Shown here piece by piece: positions 16,265-25,899 of a DNA stretch of 31,371 nt. Below the pieces are notes generated by a model, which was given only the letters and a program-made list of their open reading frames with translations, had not been told where the DNA came from and did no database searches. The position numbers were made by a program, and so were the translations under genes. This DNA comes from CAYUYV01 sp050331455 (GTDB lineage Bacteria; Pseudomonadota; Alphaproteobacteria; JAJFIK01). Within the stretch, counting starts at the first letter, position 1. Every line of letters starts with the position of its first letter. Location of the stretch: assembly GCA_050331455.1 (NCBI GenBank), contig JBHJGV010000035.1, positions 1 to 31,371 on the forward strand, in the 5' to 3' direction.

Positions 16265-19200
16265 TCAGAACAGGATGTCGTCCGTATCAAGCGCCGTGAC
16301 GTTCTCGATCAAAAGGGACGAGCCGTCCTCGAAGGTCAGCGTCAGATCCCCGCTCTCCACCGTCACGGTCGGGCCCAGCAATGCGTCGTCCCCGTCGATG
16401 ACGCCGTTCATATTTACATCGAAGGTGTTGGCGTCCGTCCCCAAGCCCCGGGCATTGATGAGATCTTCCCCGTCCTGACCGAAATCGACGATCACGTCGT
16501 CGCCGAAGGCCGGATCCAGAACGAAGAGGTCATCCCCGGCGCCGCCCGTCAGGGTGTCGTCGCCGGCGAGGCCGCGAAGGCCATCGTCACCGGACCGGCC
16601 GGTGAGGACATCGTTCCCCGCCGTGCCTTCAATGACCTTGCCGGGCGCGGAGCCGAACAAGAGATAGGCCTCCCCCGGCTGTCCGTTGCCGCCGCCGCCA
16701 TAGGCGCCGATCAGGAAATCGTCGAAACCGTCGCCGTTCACGTCACCCACGTCGGATACGGCGGAGCCGGACTTGTCCTGCGCCTCGCGGCCGAAAATGC
16801 GTACGCCCGACAGGCCGTAGCGGACCAGTTCCAGGTCGATCAGGCCGTCGGAGCCCACGCCCGTCCCACCGAAAATCACATGGGTCTGGCCGATATTCTC
16901 CGTCGAGGTCGTGATTCCGTCCGTGTCTTGATCGGAAAAAGGTGCCCCGATGATGAGGTCGTTGAAGCCGTCATCGTTGATGTCGCCCGCGCCGGACACG
17001 GAGCGGCCGGTGAGATCCTGGGCATCCCGGCCCGTGATGAGGAAGCCGTTGGTGCCGTCGAGGGCACCCAGGTCCACCACCGGCAGGCCCGAACCGTCGC
17101 GCAGGCTCGCATCGCCGAACACCACATAGGCTTCGCCCCGGTCGGCTTCGTCCGGATCCCCGTCGCCCCGCTCGGCGGCGATGAGCACATCGTCGAACCC
17201 GTCGCCATTGATGTCGCCAAGGCCCGAGACGGCCCGGCCGGTCTGGTCCTGACCGTCAACACCGATCAGGCGCAGGCCCGTGGGCTCGCCGGCGGCGCCC
17301 AGAGTGGCCTCCGTCACCGTTGCGGGGAAAGGCGTGGAAGAGCCGAAAAGGATGAGGCCGGCCCCCGTTTCCGAGCCCGCATTGCTGTTCAGGTCCCGGT
17401 CCCCGTTCAGTGCACCGATCAATAGATCGTCGAAACCGTCCCCGTTCACGTCGCCGGCGTCGGTGACGGCCCGGCCCAAGCGGTCGAAGTCGTTGAAGCC
17501 ATCGACCGTGAAGCCGTTCGCCCCGTCGAGGGAGCCCGGATCCACGCGACCCGACGCCCCGAGATCGGTAGCGCCATAAACGACATAGGCCTGGCCGGCC
17601 TGGGCCTCGCCGGCCCCGTTGCTGGCGCGGGGTGCACCGATGACCAGGTCGGCGATGCCGTCGCCGTTCAGATCGCCCGCCCGGCCGACGGCCGTGGCGA
17701 ACTGATCGCCCGCGTCGAGCCCGCCCAGGGAGAAGCCGTTGACACCGTCGAGGGCGGAGAGATCAAGGGATGCGGCAAAGCCGTCCGTGCTGCCGAAGAC
17801 CACATAGGCTTCGCCCGCATCGGCACCGGCAGCCGTATCCGTCCGCGGAGCGCCGATGATGATGTCGTCGATGCCGTCGCCGTTTACATCGCCCGCGTCC
17901 GCAAGGACCGATCCCGCCCGGTCATTGACGCCGATCCCGTTGAGCACGAACCCATTGGTGCCGTTGAGGGTGGAGAGGGCAAAACTCGGTGCGGCACCGA
18001 GAGCGGTCGATCCGAACACCACATAGGTCTCGCCGCTATTGGCGCCGTTCGGATCCCCGTACCGGGCGCCGATCAGCAGGTCGGCGAGCCCGTCGCCGTT
18101 CAGGTCGCCGGCACCGGACACGGCATAACCGGTCTGATCCCGGTTGGTGATCCCGGTCAGGACGACCCCGTCCGGCCCGCCGGGCAAGGGGCTGTCCAAT
18201 GTGTCGAGGTCGATGAAATTGGCACCCACTTCGACCAGCAGGGTGGCGGCGGCGATGGGCTCAGGGGTGCCGCCAAGGGGGGCGATGCCGTCCGCCACAA
18301 GATCGATGGCCACCACGCCCGGGCCGTCCGCGACGAGATCCACCTGGAAAGTCTCCGCGCCGCCATTGGATCCGAACGGCGCACGGCCATTCGTGATTGC
18401 GAGATCGTCCTCGCTAAAGCCCTCGACGCCTTCGTCAAAACGCACCTGGACAGTGAAGCGGGGGGCAAAATTCGGATCGTCCTGGAAGGGCGGATTGCGT
18501 CCGGCCACGCGCGCATTGCCGATTTCGAATTCTGCCGTGAGGCCGTCCTGCGTTCCCTGCGTCTGCCCCCGGCCGAAGACCACATAGCTCGCGCCGGTGT
18601 CCCGGTCTGCCCCGTCATCGGCCAGATAGGCGCCGATGATGAGATCCTCCACCCCGTCGCCGTTTACGTCGCCGGCGCCCGAGGCCGCCGCACCGGACAG
18701 GTCGTCCGACGCCACCCCATTCACCGTGAAGCCGTTGATGCCGTTCAGGAAGGACAGGTCGAGTGCCCCGGCGGCGCCAAGCCCCGTACCGCCATAGACC
18801 ACATAGGTCTGGCCCATATTGTTGCGCCCGTCCGCATCCGCCCTCAGGGCGCCGACAATAAGGTCCGCCACGCCGTCATCATTGACGTCGCCGGCACCGG
18901 ATACCGCCCGCCCGGCGAAATCCCCGGCACCGACGCCTTGCAGCACGAAACCGTTGACGCCGTCGAGGGTGCTGAGATCGATGCCGCTCGCCGCGCCCGT
19001 GGCCCCGAAGCCCGTCGATCCAAACACCACATAGGCCTCACCCATATTGTCTGTGCTTGGACGGTCAGCCCGTTCTGCGCCAATCAGGATGTCGTCGATG
19101 CCGTCCGCATTGACGTCGCCGATGCTGGACACACCGCGGCCGGACAGGTCTCCGGCGTCAACGCCATTCAGTGTAAAGCCGTTTTGTCCGTCCAGGGTGG

Positions 19201-22200
19201 ACAGGTTCAACGTGGCGTCGAACCCGGTGCCGGTCCCGAAAATGATTGACGTCTGACCCGTGGTCGTGCGCCCGCTGAGGCTGCGGTTTGTGGCCCCGAC
19301 CATGAGGTCGTCGAAGCCGTCGCCATTGATGTCCCCGGCGCTGGAGACGGCGCGGCCCGAAAAGTCGAAGCCGCTGATGCCGTTGATCTGGAACCCGTTG
19401 GTGCCATTGAGGGTGGTCAGGTCAAAAGGGCCGGTCGTGCCGAGCGCCTCGTCTCCGAAGATCACATAGGTCTCGCCGGAATTGTCCCGGTTGTTGCCGT
19501 CGGCCCGGAAGGCCCCGACCACGAGATCGTCCCGGCCGTCACCATTGACGTCTCCGGCGCCGGACACGGAAAATCCGAGCCGGTCGCCAGCCCCGAGGCC
19601 ATTGATGACGAAGCCGTTGGTGCCGTCGAGTTCCGTGACGGCTGCGCTGTCCGGGAATTCGCCTGAGAAACCGAACACCACATAGGCCGCGCCGGCATCT
19701 GTTCCGCCCGGCGTATCAACGAGCGGCCCACCGATGATGAGATCGTCGAAGCCGTCCGCGTTCACATCGCCGATCCCGGAGACCGCGCCCCCCGTTTCGC
19801 CATTGGCATCGACGCCGCCAAGGGCAAGGCCGTTCGTTCCGTCCAGGGTGTCAAGGTCGAACCCGCCGCCGGCGCCGAGATCGGTGCTGCCGAAAATGAT
19901 GTAACTTTCGCCGCTGTTGGCGCCACCGGGATCGGCCCGCCGGGCGCCGATGATGAGATCGGCAAGGCCGTCGCCATTGAAATCCCCGGCACTCGAAACG
20001 CTATAGCCGAGCTGGTCGCCGGCGGCGCGCCCCAGAATAGTAAAGCCGTCGCTGCCGTCGAGCGCGCTCAGCTCCAGGGTTTCCGGGAACGGCGCAATGG
20101 GGTCGGCGGCCGTGCTGACGGTCACCGTGACCGTGGCCGTGTCCGTGCCGCCGCGCCCATCCCCGACCGTATAGGTGAAGGTGTCGGTGCCGTTGAAATC
20201 CGTTGCGGGCCGGTACAGAACCGAGCCGTCCGGGTTCAGGCTGGCCGTCCCGCCCTGCGTCGTGGTGGTGGTGACACTGACGATGGACAGCGTGTCGCCG
20301 TCGGGATCGCTGTCATTGTCCAGAAGATCCGTCAGCAGGAGATCGATATTTTCATCGGTTCGGCCCGTATCGTCCCCGCCGATGGGCGCGGTGTTGGCGG
20401 GCACGACGACGTCCTCGACCGGGAAGACGAACAGGGTGACCGTGGCGCTGTCGCTGGCCCCGCCACCGTCGCTGACCGTGTAGGTGAACGTGTCCGTGCC
20501 GTTGAAATCGGCCGCGGGGGTGTAGGTGAAGGCGCCATTGCCCGCATCGGCGATGGTGCCGCCCTGGGCCGTCACCGTTTCGAAGGCTGTGATGGTGAGG
20601 GATGGGCTTTCCGCGTCAAAATCATTGGCGAGAACGCTGGCGGTGATCAGGGGGCTGTCTTCCTTGGTGAAGAAGCCGAAACCTGAATCATCGGCGGCAA
20701 TGGGGGCGTCGTTGAGGCCGGTGACCGTCACGCGGACACTGGCCTGGTCAATCCCGCCGCGCCCGTCGAGCACCGTATAGGCAAAATCGGCAAAAGCCGT
20801 TTCGCCAGCCCCGAGCCCGTCAAAGGCACCGGCCGGGTCGAACGTGAAATCCCCGGTGACGGGATCGAGGGAGAAATTTCCGCCTACCGAAGAGGTGGGG
20901 AAGAAGCCGGCGATGATCACCGGGTCGCCGTCATCCGGATCGCTGTCATTGGCGAGGAGCGAGCGGACGGGCAGGGGGGTGTCCTCGTCGGTCGTGAACA
21001 GCGCGCCCGTGTCGTTGAGGGCAGACGGATTGTCGTTGCGGCCCTCAACGGTGACCGAGACCGTGGCCGTGTCGGTGAGGCCGCCCACATCGGTGATGCG
21101 GTAGGTGAAACTGTCCGTTTGCGTTGCCCCCAGGGGCAGAGCGTTGAAGGCGGTCCGGGGATCATAGTCGAAGGCGCCGTCAGCGTTCAGGGTGAGGAGC
21201 GCGCCGGAGGGCAGGGTGATCCCACTGCCCACGGCGGCGGCGCTGCCATTCACCGCCGTCACGGAGATGCCGGTCCCGTCGATGTCGAGATCATTCGCCG
21301 TCACGCTGGCCGACAGGATCGTGTCTTCGTCCGTGCCAAAACCGTCGGCGAAGGCGAAGGGCGGATTGTTGACTTCATCGTCGCGGATCAGGATCTCGGC
21401 TGTGGTGGTCTGACCCAGGCCCACATTCGCATCGCCCAAAGCACCGGTCAGCATGACGATGACCGTCTCGTCCCCTTCCGTCAGCGCATCGTCAAGCACA
21501 TCGATATTGAGACGGACCGCCGTGTCTCCGGCGGGAATAACCACCGTGCCCGGCAGGGTCGTGTAGTCGGACCCCGCCGTCGCCGTCCCGCCGACCGTGT
21601 AACTCACGGTGGTGTCCGTGGCGGCAGGGGCAAACAGGCTGACGGTGAAGCCGCCGTCCGTGTCCGGCTCGACCGCATTCGCCTGGGCCGCGATAGAGAC
21701 CGTATTGACCGGATTGAGGGTCACCAGGCTCGCCGTGCCCGTGGCGCTCCCCTCCGGCAGTGGGGCCGCCGTATCGATGGTGAGGGTAAAGTCTTCCGGC
21801 AAGGCATCACCGGCCGTCCCCGGAATATCGACCGCGACGAAGGCGGTTTGCTGGCCCGGCGCGAACGCGACCGTCCCGCTGGCCGGCACAAAATCCGTAC
21901 CGGCTTCGGCCGTACCGGCCGCGGTGGCGAAGGGCAGGCTCAGGGCTTCCGGCGCCGGCCGGGACAGGCTGACTTCGAAGACCGCCTGGGTCGCCCCTTC
22001 GCCGCGCACATCGACGACGGGGTTCGAGACGAACAGCGCGAGGTCCGGATCGCCGCTTTCGTCGAGGATCCAGCCCGTGGCGCGATAGGTGGTACCGCCG
22101 CCCGACAGCACCCCGTTAATGGGATCGAACAGCTCAAGGACGACGGACTCGTCACGTTCGTTCACCGAGTCGAAGCGGGCGAAAACGCCGGCCACCAGAG

Positions 22201-25200
22201 AGGTCTGCCCCGGCTGAAAGGTCACGCTGTCCGTTTCCACGTCGAAATCGGTCACCTCCGTCGCCGAACCCGGCAGCGTGCGATAGCTGACCGTGACCGG
22301 GTCGGCGGAGGGTTCTGACAGGGTCAGGACAAATTCGATCGTGTCGTTTTCGAGACCCCCGCGATCACGCGCCGAGGCCGAGATGCTGGGCAGGGCCGCA
22401 TCGTCATCGACGATCGAGGCCTCGCCCACGGCGCCGGCGGCGGCATCAAGGGTGAAGGCATCCGAGGGCGTCACGACGAGATTGAAGATCTCGAAGGCCT
22501 CTTCCGTGATATCGCCGATCAAATCGACGCTGACAAAGGCGGTGCGCTGACCGGGGGCAAAATCGACCGTACCGCTCTTGGCCACATAATCCGTACCCGC
22601 CACCGCGTTGCCGTCCACGGTGGTGTAGGCGAGGGACAGGGCCTCCGGTGCAGGCCGGGAGAGATTGATCTCGAAAAGCGCCTGGGTCGTTCCGGCATCG
22701 CCTTCGCGGATGATGGGATTGGAGACGTAAAGGCCGAGATCCGGGGCCGAGCCCTCGTCCACGATCCAGCCCGTGGCGCGCAGGGCCGCCGCATTGTCCG
22801 GCAGGGCGGCGTTCGTGGGGTCGAACAATTCGAGCACGATGGATTCGTCGAGTTCGTTGATCGTATCGAAGTCGATTTGAATGCTGATGGTCTTGCTGGT
22901 CTCACCCGGCTGGAATGCCAACACGCCGGATTCGTTGTCGATGTCGGCATTGTCCGTGCTGCGCTCGGCGCGCAGGCCCGTGCCATTGAGACTGCGATAG
23001 CCCACCGTCACCACCTCATTGGAGGCTTTAGACAGGGTGACGACGAAGTCCAGGAAATCGTTTTCAAGGCCGCCTGTGTCCCGGGCCGAGACGGAAAGGA
23101 CCGGCTGGGATGCATCGGTATCGAGGACCGTGGCCTCGCCCACCACCCCATTGACCGTGTCCGTGAAGGCGGCGGACGGGGTGACGGCGAGGCTGAAGAG
23201 TTCGGAGGCTTCGGGCACGGTGTCGCCAATCACCTCGACGGCGACGAAGGCGGTGCGCTGGCCCGCCTTGAAATCGATGGTCCCGCTTTGCGCCACATAA
23301 TCCGTGCCCGCCTCAGCGCTGCCGTCCACGGTGGTGTAGGCGAGGGACAGGGCCTCAGGCGCGGGCCGGGACAGGCTGATTTCGAACACCGCTTCGCGCG
23401 TGCCCGCGTCGCCTTCGGTGATGACGGGGCTGGAGACGAACAGGGCGAGATCCGGCGCCCCCTGCTCGTCGAGCAACCAGCCGGTGGCGCGCAGCACGGG
23501 CACGCCGCCGGACAGCTGCGCATTGGTCGGGTCGAAGAGTTCGAGAATGGCCGTCTCGTCCACTTCCTGCACGCTGTCGAAATCGACGGACAGGCTGACG
23601 ACCTGGGAGGTCTGGCCCGCGGCGAAGGTCAACACACCGCTGTCCCGCTCGAAATCGCCCTGGTCCGTGGAGCGGGTGTTGCGCTGTCCCGTGCCCGACA
23701 GGGTCCGGTAGCCGACGGTCACGACCTCGGCGGACGCTTCGGACAGGGTCACGACGAATTCGACGGAGTCGTTTTCAAGGCCGCCCGTGTCCCGGGCCGT
23801 GATGGACAGGCTGGGCAGGGCCGCATCGGTGTCGATGACGGTGGCCTCGCCCACCACGCCATTGACCGCGTCCGTGAAGGCGGCGGACGGCGTGACGGCG
23901 AGGCTGAAAAGGTCGACCGCCTCCGGCACCACATCGCCGATGACGTCGACGCTGACAAAGGCCGTGCGCTGACCGGCGACGAAGTCAACGGTGCCGGACT
24001 TGGCGATATAATCCGTCCCCGCCAGGGCGCTGCCGTCAACGGTCGTGTAGGCGAGGGACAGGGCCTGCGGTGCAGGCCGGGACAAGCTGATCTCAAAGAC
24101 GGCCTGAGTCGTGCCGGCGTCGCCTTCGATGATCACCGGATTGGACACGAACAGGGCGAGGTCGGGCGCCCCTGCGTCGTCCAGGATCCAGCCCGTCGTG
24201 CGCAGGGCCGGAACGCCGCCGGACAATTCGGCATTGGCCGGATCGAAAAGCTCCAGGACGACCGTTTCGTCCACCTCATTGAAGGCATCGAACTCCGCCG
24301 AGACGAATATGCTCGCCGAGGTCTCTCCGGGCTGAAAGGTCAGGATCCCGCTTTCCCGAGCGAAGTCGCCATTGTCCGTGCCCCGCTCCTCCATCAGGCC
24401 GGTGCCGGACAGGGTGCGGTAGCGGACGGTCACCAGATCGATGGAGGGGTGTGAGAGCGTGACGACGAATTCGACCTCGTCATTCTCGAGGCCCCCGGTG
24501 TCGCGGGCGCTGACGGAAAGGGAAGGCAGGGTAGCATCCGTGTCGATGATCGTGGCTTCGCCGACGGCCCCGACGGCCTTCTCGGTAAACGGCGATGGGG
24601 GCGTGACCGCGAGGCTGAACAGTTCGGCCGCTTCCGGCGTTGTATCGCCAATGATATCGACACTGACGGTCTTGGCCCGGTCCCCCATGCCGAAAGCCAG
24701 GGCGCCGGACTGGGCCACATAGTCCACGCCCGCCACGGCGCTGCCGTCGACAGTCGTGAAGGGGAGGGAGAACCCGCTTGGCGCCGGCCGGGACAGGCTC
24801 ACTTCGAAAACGGCCTGTTTGGTGCCGGTGTCGCCCTCCACGATGACGGGGCTCGATACGAAAAGCGCCAGATCCGGCGCGCCGTCCTCGTCCAGAACCC
24901 AGCCCGTGCTCCGCAGGACTGGAGCCCCGCCAGCGAAGGCCCCATGGACCGGGTTGAAGAGTTCGAGGACGGCGGACTCGTCGAGTTCATCCTCGGTGTC
25001 AAAAAAGGTGTCGACCAGAACCGTGCGCGTTGTGATGCCGGCGGGGAAGGTGACCGTACCGGGCGCCGCGTCGAAATCGTCGAAATCAAGGGCGGAGCCG
25101 AGGTCCCGATTGGCGGTTCCGGACAGCGTGCGGTAGGCGACCGTGACCTCTTCAAGGGACGCCTGGGACAGGGTCAGGGTGAACGCCATAGCCCCGTTTT

Positions 25201-25264
25201 CGGCCGCGTCGCCCCCCGTGACGCTGATTAAGGGCAAACCATTGACGTTTTGCGATCCGTTCAT
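16265..25264 (-). CDS. 2,999-residue secreted Calx-beta / cadherin-like / FG-GAP / RTX protein
   Basis: ATG at 25264 with AGGGGA ten bases upstream; no signal peptide, as expected for a type I secretion substrate. Residues 10-1185: five ~237-residue units (starts at 10, 246, 483, 720, 958), each of two Calx-beta domains (patterns YRTLSGT...DFD, and TTVDGSAxAGxDYVAxSG), then an eleventh Calx-beta (about 1188-1300, VSYTVGGTATAGSDY). Residues ~1300-1715: four cadherin-like or tandem-95 domains (NDAPIAADDSG, DTFTYTVSDG). Residues ~1735-2230: seven FG-GAP blades with calcium loops of DxNGDGxxD type. Residues ~2240-2350: one beta-sandwich-like spacer (FTVQVRFDEGVEGFSEDDL). Residues ~2357-2874: seven more blades. 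Then RTX turns (GTAGNDVLTG, 2880-2907), an EF-like DMNGVIDGDDAL loop and a C-terminus ending DTDDILF. All module types bind calcium. The likely role is a very large surface or matrix adhesin. Exporter genes are not in the window. Divergent from fliQ. Confidence 0.92.
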   Translation of the reverse strand: MNGSQNVNGLPLISVTGGDAAENGAMAFTLTLSQASLEEVTVAYRTLSGTANRDLGSALDFDDFDAAPGTVTFPAGITTRTVLVDTFFDTEDELDESAVLELFNPVHGAFAGGAPVLRSTGWVLDEDGAPDLALFVSSPVIVEGDTGTKQAVFEVSLSRPAPSGFSLPFTTVDGSAVAGVDYVAQSGALAFGMGDRAKTVSVDIIGDTTPEAAELFSLAVTPPSPFTEKAVGAVGEATIIDTDATLPSLSVSARDTGGLENDEVEFVVTLSHPSIDLVTVRYRTLSGTGLMEERGTDNGDFARESGILTFQPGETSASIFVSAEFDAFNEVDETVVLELFDPANAELSGGVPALRTTGWILDDAGAPDLALFVSNPVIIEGDAGTTQAVFEISLSRPAPQALSLAYTTVDGSALAGTDYIAKSGTVDFVAGQRTAFVSVDVIGDVVPEAVDLFSLAVTPSAAFTDAVNGVVGEATVIDTDAALPSLSITARDTGGLENDSVEFVVTLSEASAEVVTVGYRTLSGTGQRNTRSTDQGDFERDSGVLTFAAGQTSQVVSLSVDFDSVQEVDETAILELFDPTNAQLSGGVPVLRATGWLLDEQGAPDLALFVSSPVITEGDAGTREAVFEISLSRPAPEALSLAYTTVDGSAEAGTDYVAQSGTIDFKAGQRTAFVAVEVIGDTVPEASELFSLAVTPSAAFTDTVNGVVGEATVLDTDASQPVLSVSARDTGGLENDFLDFVVTLSKASNEVVTVGYRSLNGTGLRAERSTDNADIDNESGVLAFQPGETSKTISIQIDFDTINELDESIVLELFDPTNAALPDNAAALRATGWIVDEGSAPDLGLYVSNPIIREGDAGTTQALFEINLSRPAPEALSLAYTTVDGNAVAGTDYVAKSGTVDFAPGQRTAFVSVDLIGDITEEAFEIFNLVVTPSDAFTLDAAAGAVGEASIVDDDAALPSISASARDRGGLENDTIEFVLTLSEPSADPVTVSYRTLPGSATEVTDFDVETDSVTFQPGQTSLVAGVFARFDSVNERDESVVLELFDPINGVLSGGGTTYRATGWILDESGDPDLALFVSNPVVDVRGEGATQAVFEVSLSRPAPEALSLPFATAAGTAEAGTDFVPASGTVAFAPGQQTAFVAVDIPGTAGDALPEDFTLTIDTAAPLPEGSATGTASLVTLNPVNTVSIAAQANAVEPDTDGGFTVSLFAPAATDTTVSYTVGGTATAGSDYTTLPGTVVIPAGDTAVRLNIDVLDDALTEGDETVIVMLTGALGDANVGLGQTTTAEILIRDDEVNNPPFAFADGFGTDEDTILSASVTANDLDIDGTGISVTAVNGSAAAVGSGITLPSGALLTLNADGAFDYDPRTAFNALPLGATQTDSFTYRITDVGGLTDTATVSVTVEGRNDNPSALNDTGALFTTDEDTPLPVRSLLANDSDPDDGDPVIIAGFFPTSSVGGNFSLDPVTGDFTFDPAGAFDGLGAGETAFADFAYTVLDGRGGIDQASVRVTVTGLNDAPIAADDSGFGFFTKEDSPLITASVLANDFDAESPSLTITAFETVTAQGGTIADAGNGAFTYTPAADFNGTDTFTYTVSDGGGASDSATVTLFVFPVEDVVVPANTAPIGGDDTGRTDENIDLLLTDLLDNDSDPDGDTLSIVSVTTTTTQGGTASLNPDGSVLYRPATDFNGTDTFTYTVGDGRGGTDTATVTVTVSTAADPIAPFPETLELSALDGSDGFTILGRAAGDQLGYSVSSAGDFNGDGLADLIIGARRADPGGANSGESYIIFGSTDLGAGGGFDLDTLDGTNGLALGGVDANGETGGAVSGIGDVNADGFDDLIIGGPLVDTPGGTDAGAAYVVFGFSGEFPDSAAVTELDGTNGFVINGLGAGDRLGFSVSGAGDVNGDGRDDLVVGAFRADGNNRDNSGETYVIFGDEALGTTGPFDLTTLNGTNGFQINGISGFDFSGRAVSSAGDINGDGFDDLMVGATNRSLSGRTTTGQTSIIFGTGTGFDATLNLSTLDGQNGFTLNGVDAGDLSGRGVSSIGDVNADGIDDILIGAERADRPSTDNMGEAYVVFGSTGFGATGAASGIDLSTLDGVNGFVLQGVGAGDFAGRAVSGAGDVNDDGVADLIVGALRADADGRNNMGQTYVVYGGTGLGAAGALDLSFLNGINGFTVNGVASDDLSGAAASGAGDVNGDGVEDLIIGAYLADDGADRDTGASYVVFGRGQTQGTQDGLTAEFEIGNARVAGRNPPFQDDPNFAPRFTVQVRFDEGVEGFSEDDLAITNGRAPFGSNGGAETFQVDLVADGPGVVAIDLVADGIAPLGGTPEPIAAATLLVEVGANFIDLDTLDSPLPGGPDGVVLTGITNRDQTGYAVSGAGDLNGDGLADLLIGARYGDPNGANSGETYVVFGSTALGAAPSFALSTLNGTNGFVLNGIGVNDRAGSVLADAGDVNGDGIDDIIIGAPRTDTAAGADAGEAYVVFGSTDGFAASLDLSALDGVNGFSLGGLDAGDQFATAVGRAGDLNGDGIADLVIGAPRASNGAGEAQAGQAYVVYGATDLGASGRVDPGSLDGANGFTVDGFNDFDRLGRAVTDAGDVNGDGFDDLLIGALNGDRDLNSNAGSETGAGLILFGSSTPFPATVTEATLGAAGEPTGLRLIGVDGQDQTGRAVSGLGDINGDGFDDVLIAAERGDGDPDEADRGEAYVVFGDASLRDGSGLPVVDLGALDGTNGFLITGRDAQDLTGRSVSGAGDINDDGFNDLIIGAPFSDQDTDGITTSTENIGQTHVIFGGTGVGSDGLIDLELVRYGLSGVRIFGREAQDKSGSAVSDVGDVNGDGFDDFLIGAYGGGGNGQPGEAYLLFGSAPGKVIEGTAGNDVLTGRSGDDGLRGLAGDDTLTGGAGDDLFVLDPAFGDDVIVDFGQDGEDLINARGLGTDANTFDVNMNGVIDGDDALLGPTVTVESGDLTLTFEDGSSLLIENVTALDTDDILF
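21700..25237 (-). repeat. Five tandem ~711-bp units encoding Calx-beta pairs
   Basis: Unit starts on the minus strand fall at 25237, 24529, 23818, 23107 and 22393, spaced 708, 711, 711 and 714 bp. Units 2 to 4 are the most alike at base level (for example the block around VEFVVTLS and the block around LSLAYTTVDG); units 1 and 5 are more divergent. Confidence 0.88.
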
Positions 25265-25480
25265 TGACTGAAATCCCCTATTTTCTTGAGGCCCGCGTCT
25301 TGAAGCCCGCCTTTTGCGCCGGCGAGATGGTCAATGCCCCGCACAATCATGACCGAACCGACAGCCAGCCGGAATCCGAGCAAAGTTTGGTTGTATTCAA
25401 TCACACGCGCGCAAGGTTACTCGCGCCCGGATGCGGTGCCTATTACTTTTTCGTGAAAGTTTAACGTCACGGCGATAGGA
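25265..25480. promoter_or_regulatory. Divergent intergenic region, giant adhesin / fliQ
   Basis: The 276 bases up to 25540 must hold promoters for both the giant secreted protein and the flagellar operon. Local AT content rises at 25375-25480 (TTGTATTCAATC, TATTACTTTTTC, AAAGTTTAACG), as in promoters of GC-rich genomes. No gene or stable hairpin is seen. Confidence 0.5.
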
Positions 25481-25495
25481 TTAAGGCCTCGTTCA
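25481..25495 (+). promoter_or_regulatory. Probable CtrA box upstream of fliQ
   Basis: TTAA, GGCCTCG, TTCA: seven of eight fixed positions of the CtrA consensus TTAA-N7-TTAA with exact spacing, 45 bases before the fliQ start. In Caulobacter the fliQ promoter is a classic direct CtrA target. Confidence 0.55.
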
Positions 25496-25540
25496 ACGGC
25501 GTCGTGGCAGCCTCTTGGAGCGTTCCCAAATGAGGGCCCC

Positions 25541-25804
25541 ATGACCGGACCGGAAACCTTGGATATCGCCCGTGTCGCCATCGTCATTCTGCTGAAGGCC
25601 ACCGTCCCCTTGATGGGTGTCGGACTGGCCATCGGCCTTGTGGTGGCCTTCTTCCAGGCCCTGACCCAGATCCAGGAGCAAAGCCTCGCCTTCGTGCCGA
25701 AGATCGTGGCCATGTTCCTGGCTCTGATTGTTTTTCTGCCCTTTATCGGCCAATTGATGGCCAATCTGATGGAGACGGTCGTCGACCGGATCATCGCGGG
25801 GTAA
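25541..25804 (+). CDS. fliQ: Flagellar biosynthesis protein FliQ
   Basis: 87 residues, the normal size. Two long hydrophobic helices (about 14-40 and 52-75) flank the conserved FQALTQIQEQSLAFVPKI segment that identifies FliQ. With FliP and FliR it builds the helical export gate in the inner membrane through which flagellin, rod and hook proteins leave the cell. The ATG at 25541 follows TGAGGG at five-base spacing. First gene of a fliQ-fliR-flhB group on the plus strand; fliP is not in the window, as is usual where it is encoded elsewhere. A CtrA-like box lies just upstream. Confidence 0.96.
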   Translation: MTGPETLDIARVAIVILLKATVPLMGVGLAIGLVVAFFQALTQIQEQSLAFVPKIVAMFLALIVFLPFIGQLMANLMETVVDRIIAG

Positions 25805-25899
25805 CGGTGTGAGGCGAGGGCCAAGGCCCGTTCCGCGGCTTTGTCGTCCCGCTTCTCGCACGACGCTCCGATGGGGCCTATGCACGGTGATTATCGTCC

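Noticed and set aside
15938..17425. Plus-strand open frame running from the symporter into the giant gene
   Set aside because: It crosses two well-supported genes in wrong frames and has no domain or ribosome site.
21119..24454. Plus-strand open frames of 400-525 codons opposite the Calx-beta units
   Set aside because: They repeat with the 711-bp units and are shadows of the minus-strand coding frame.
25264..25464. Small plus-strand open frame upstream of fliQ
   Set aside because: It has no ribosome site and overlaps the likely divergent promoters; its translation resembles no protein I recognise.
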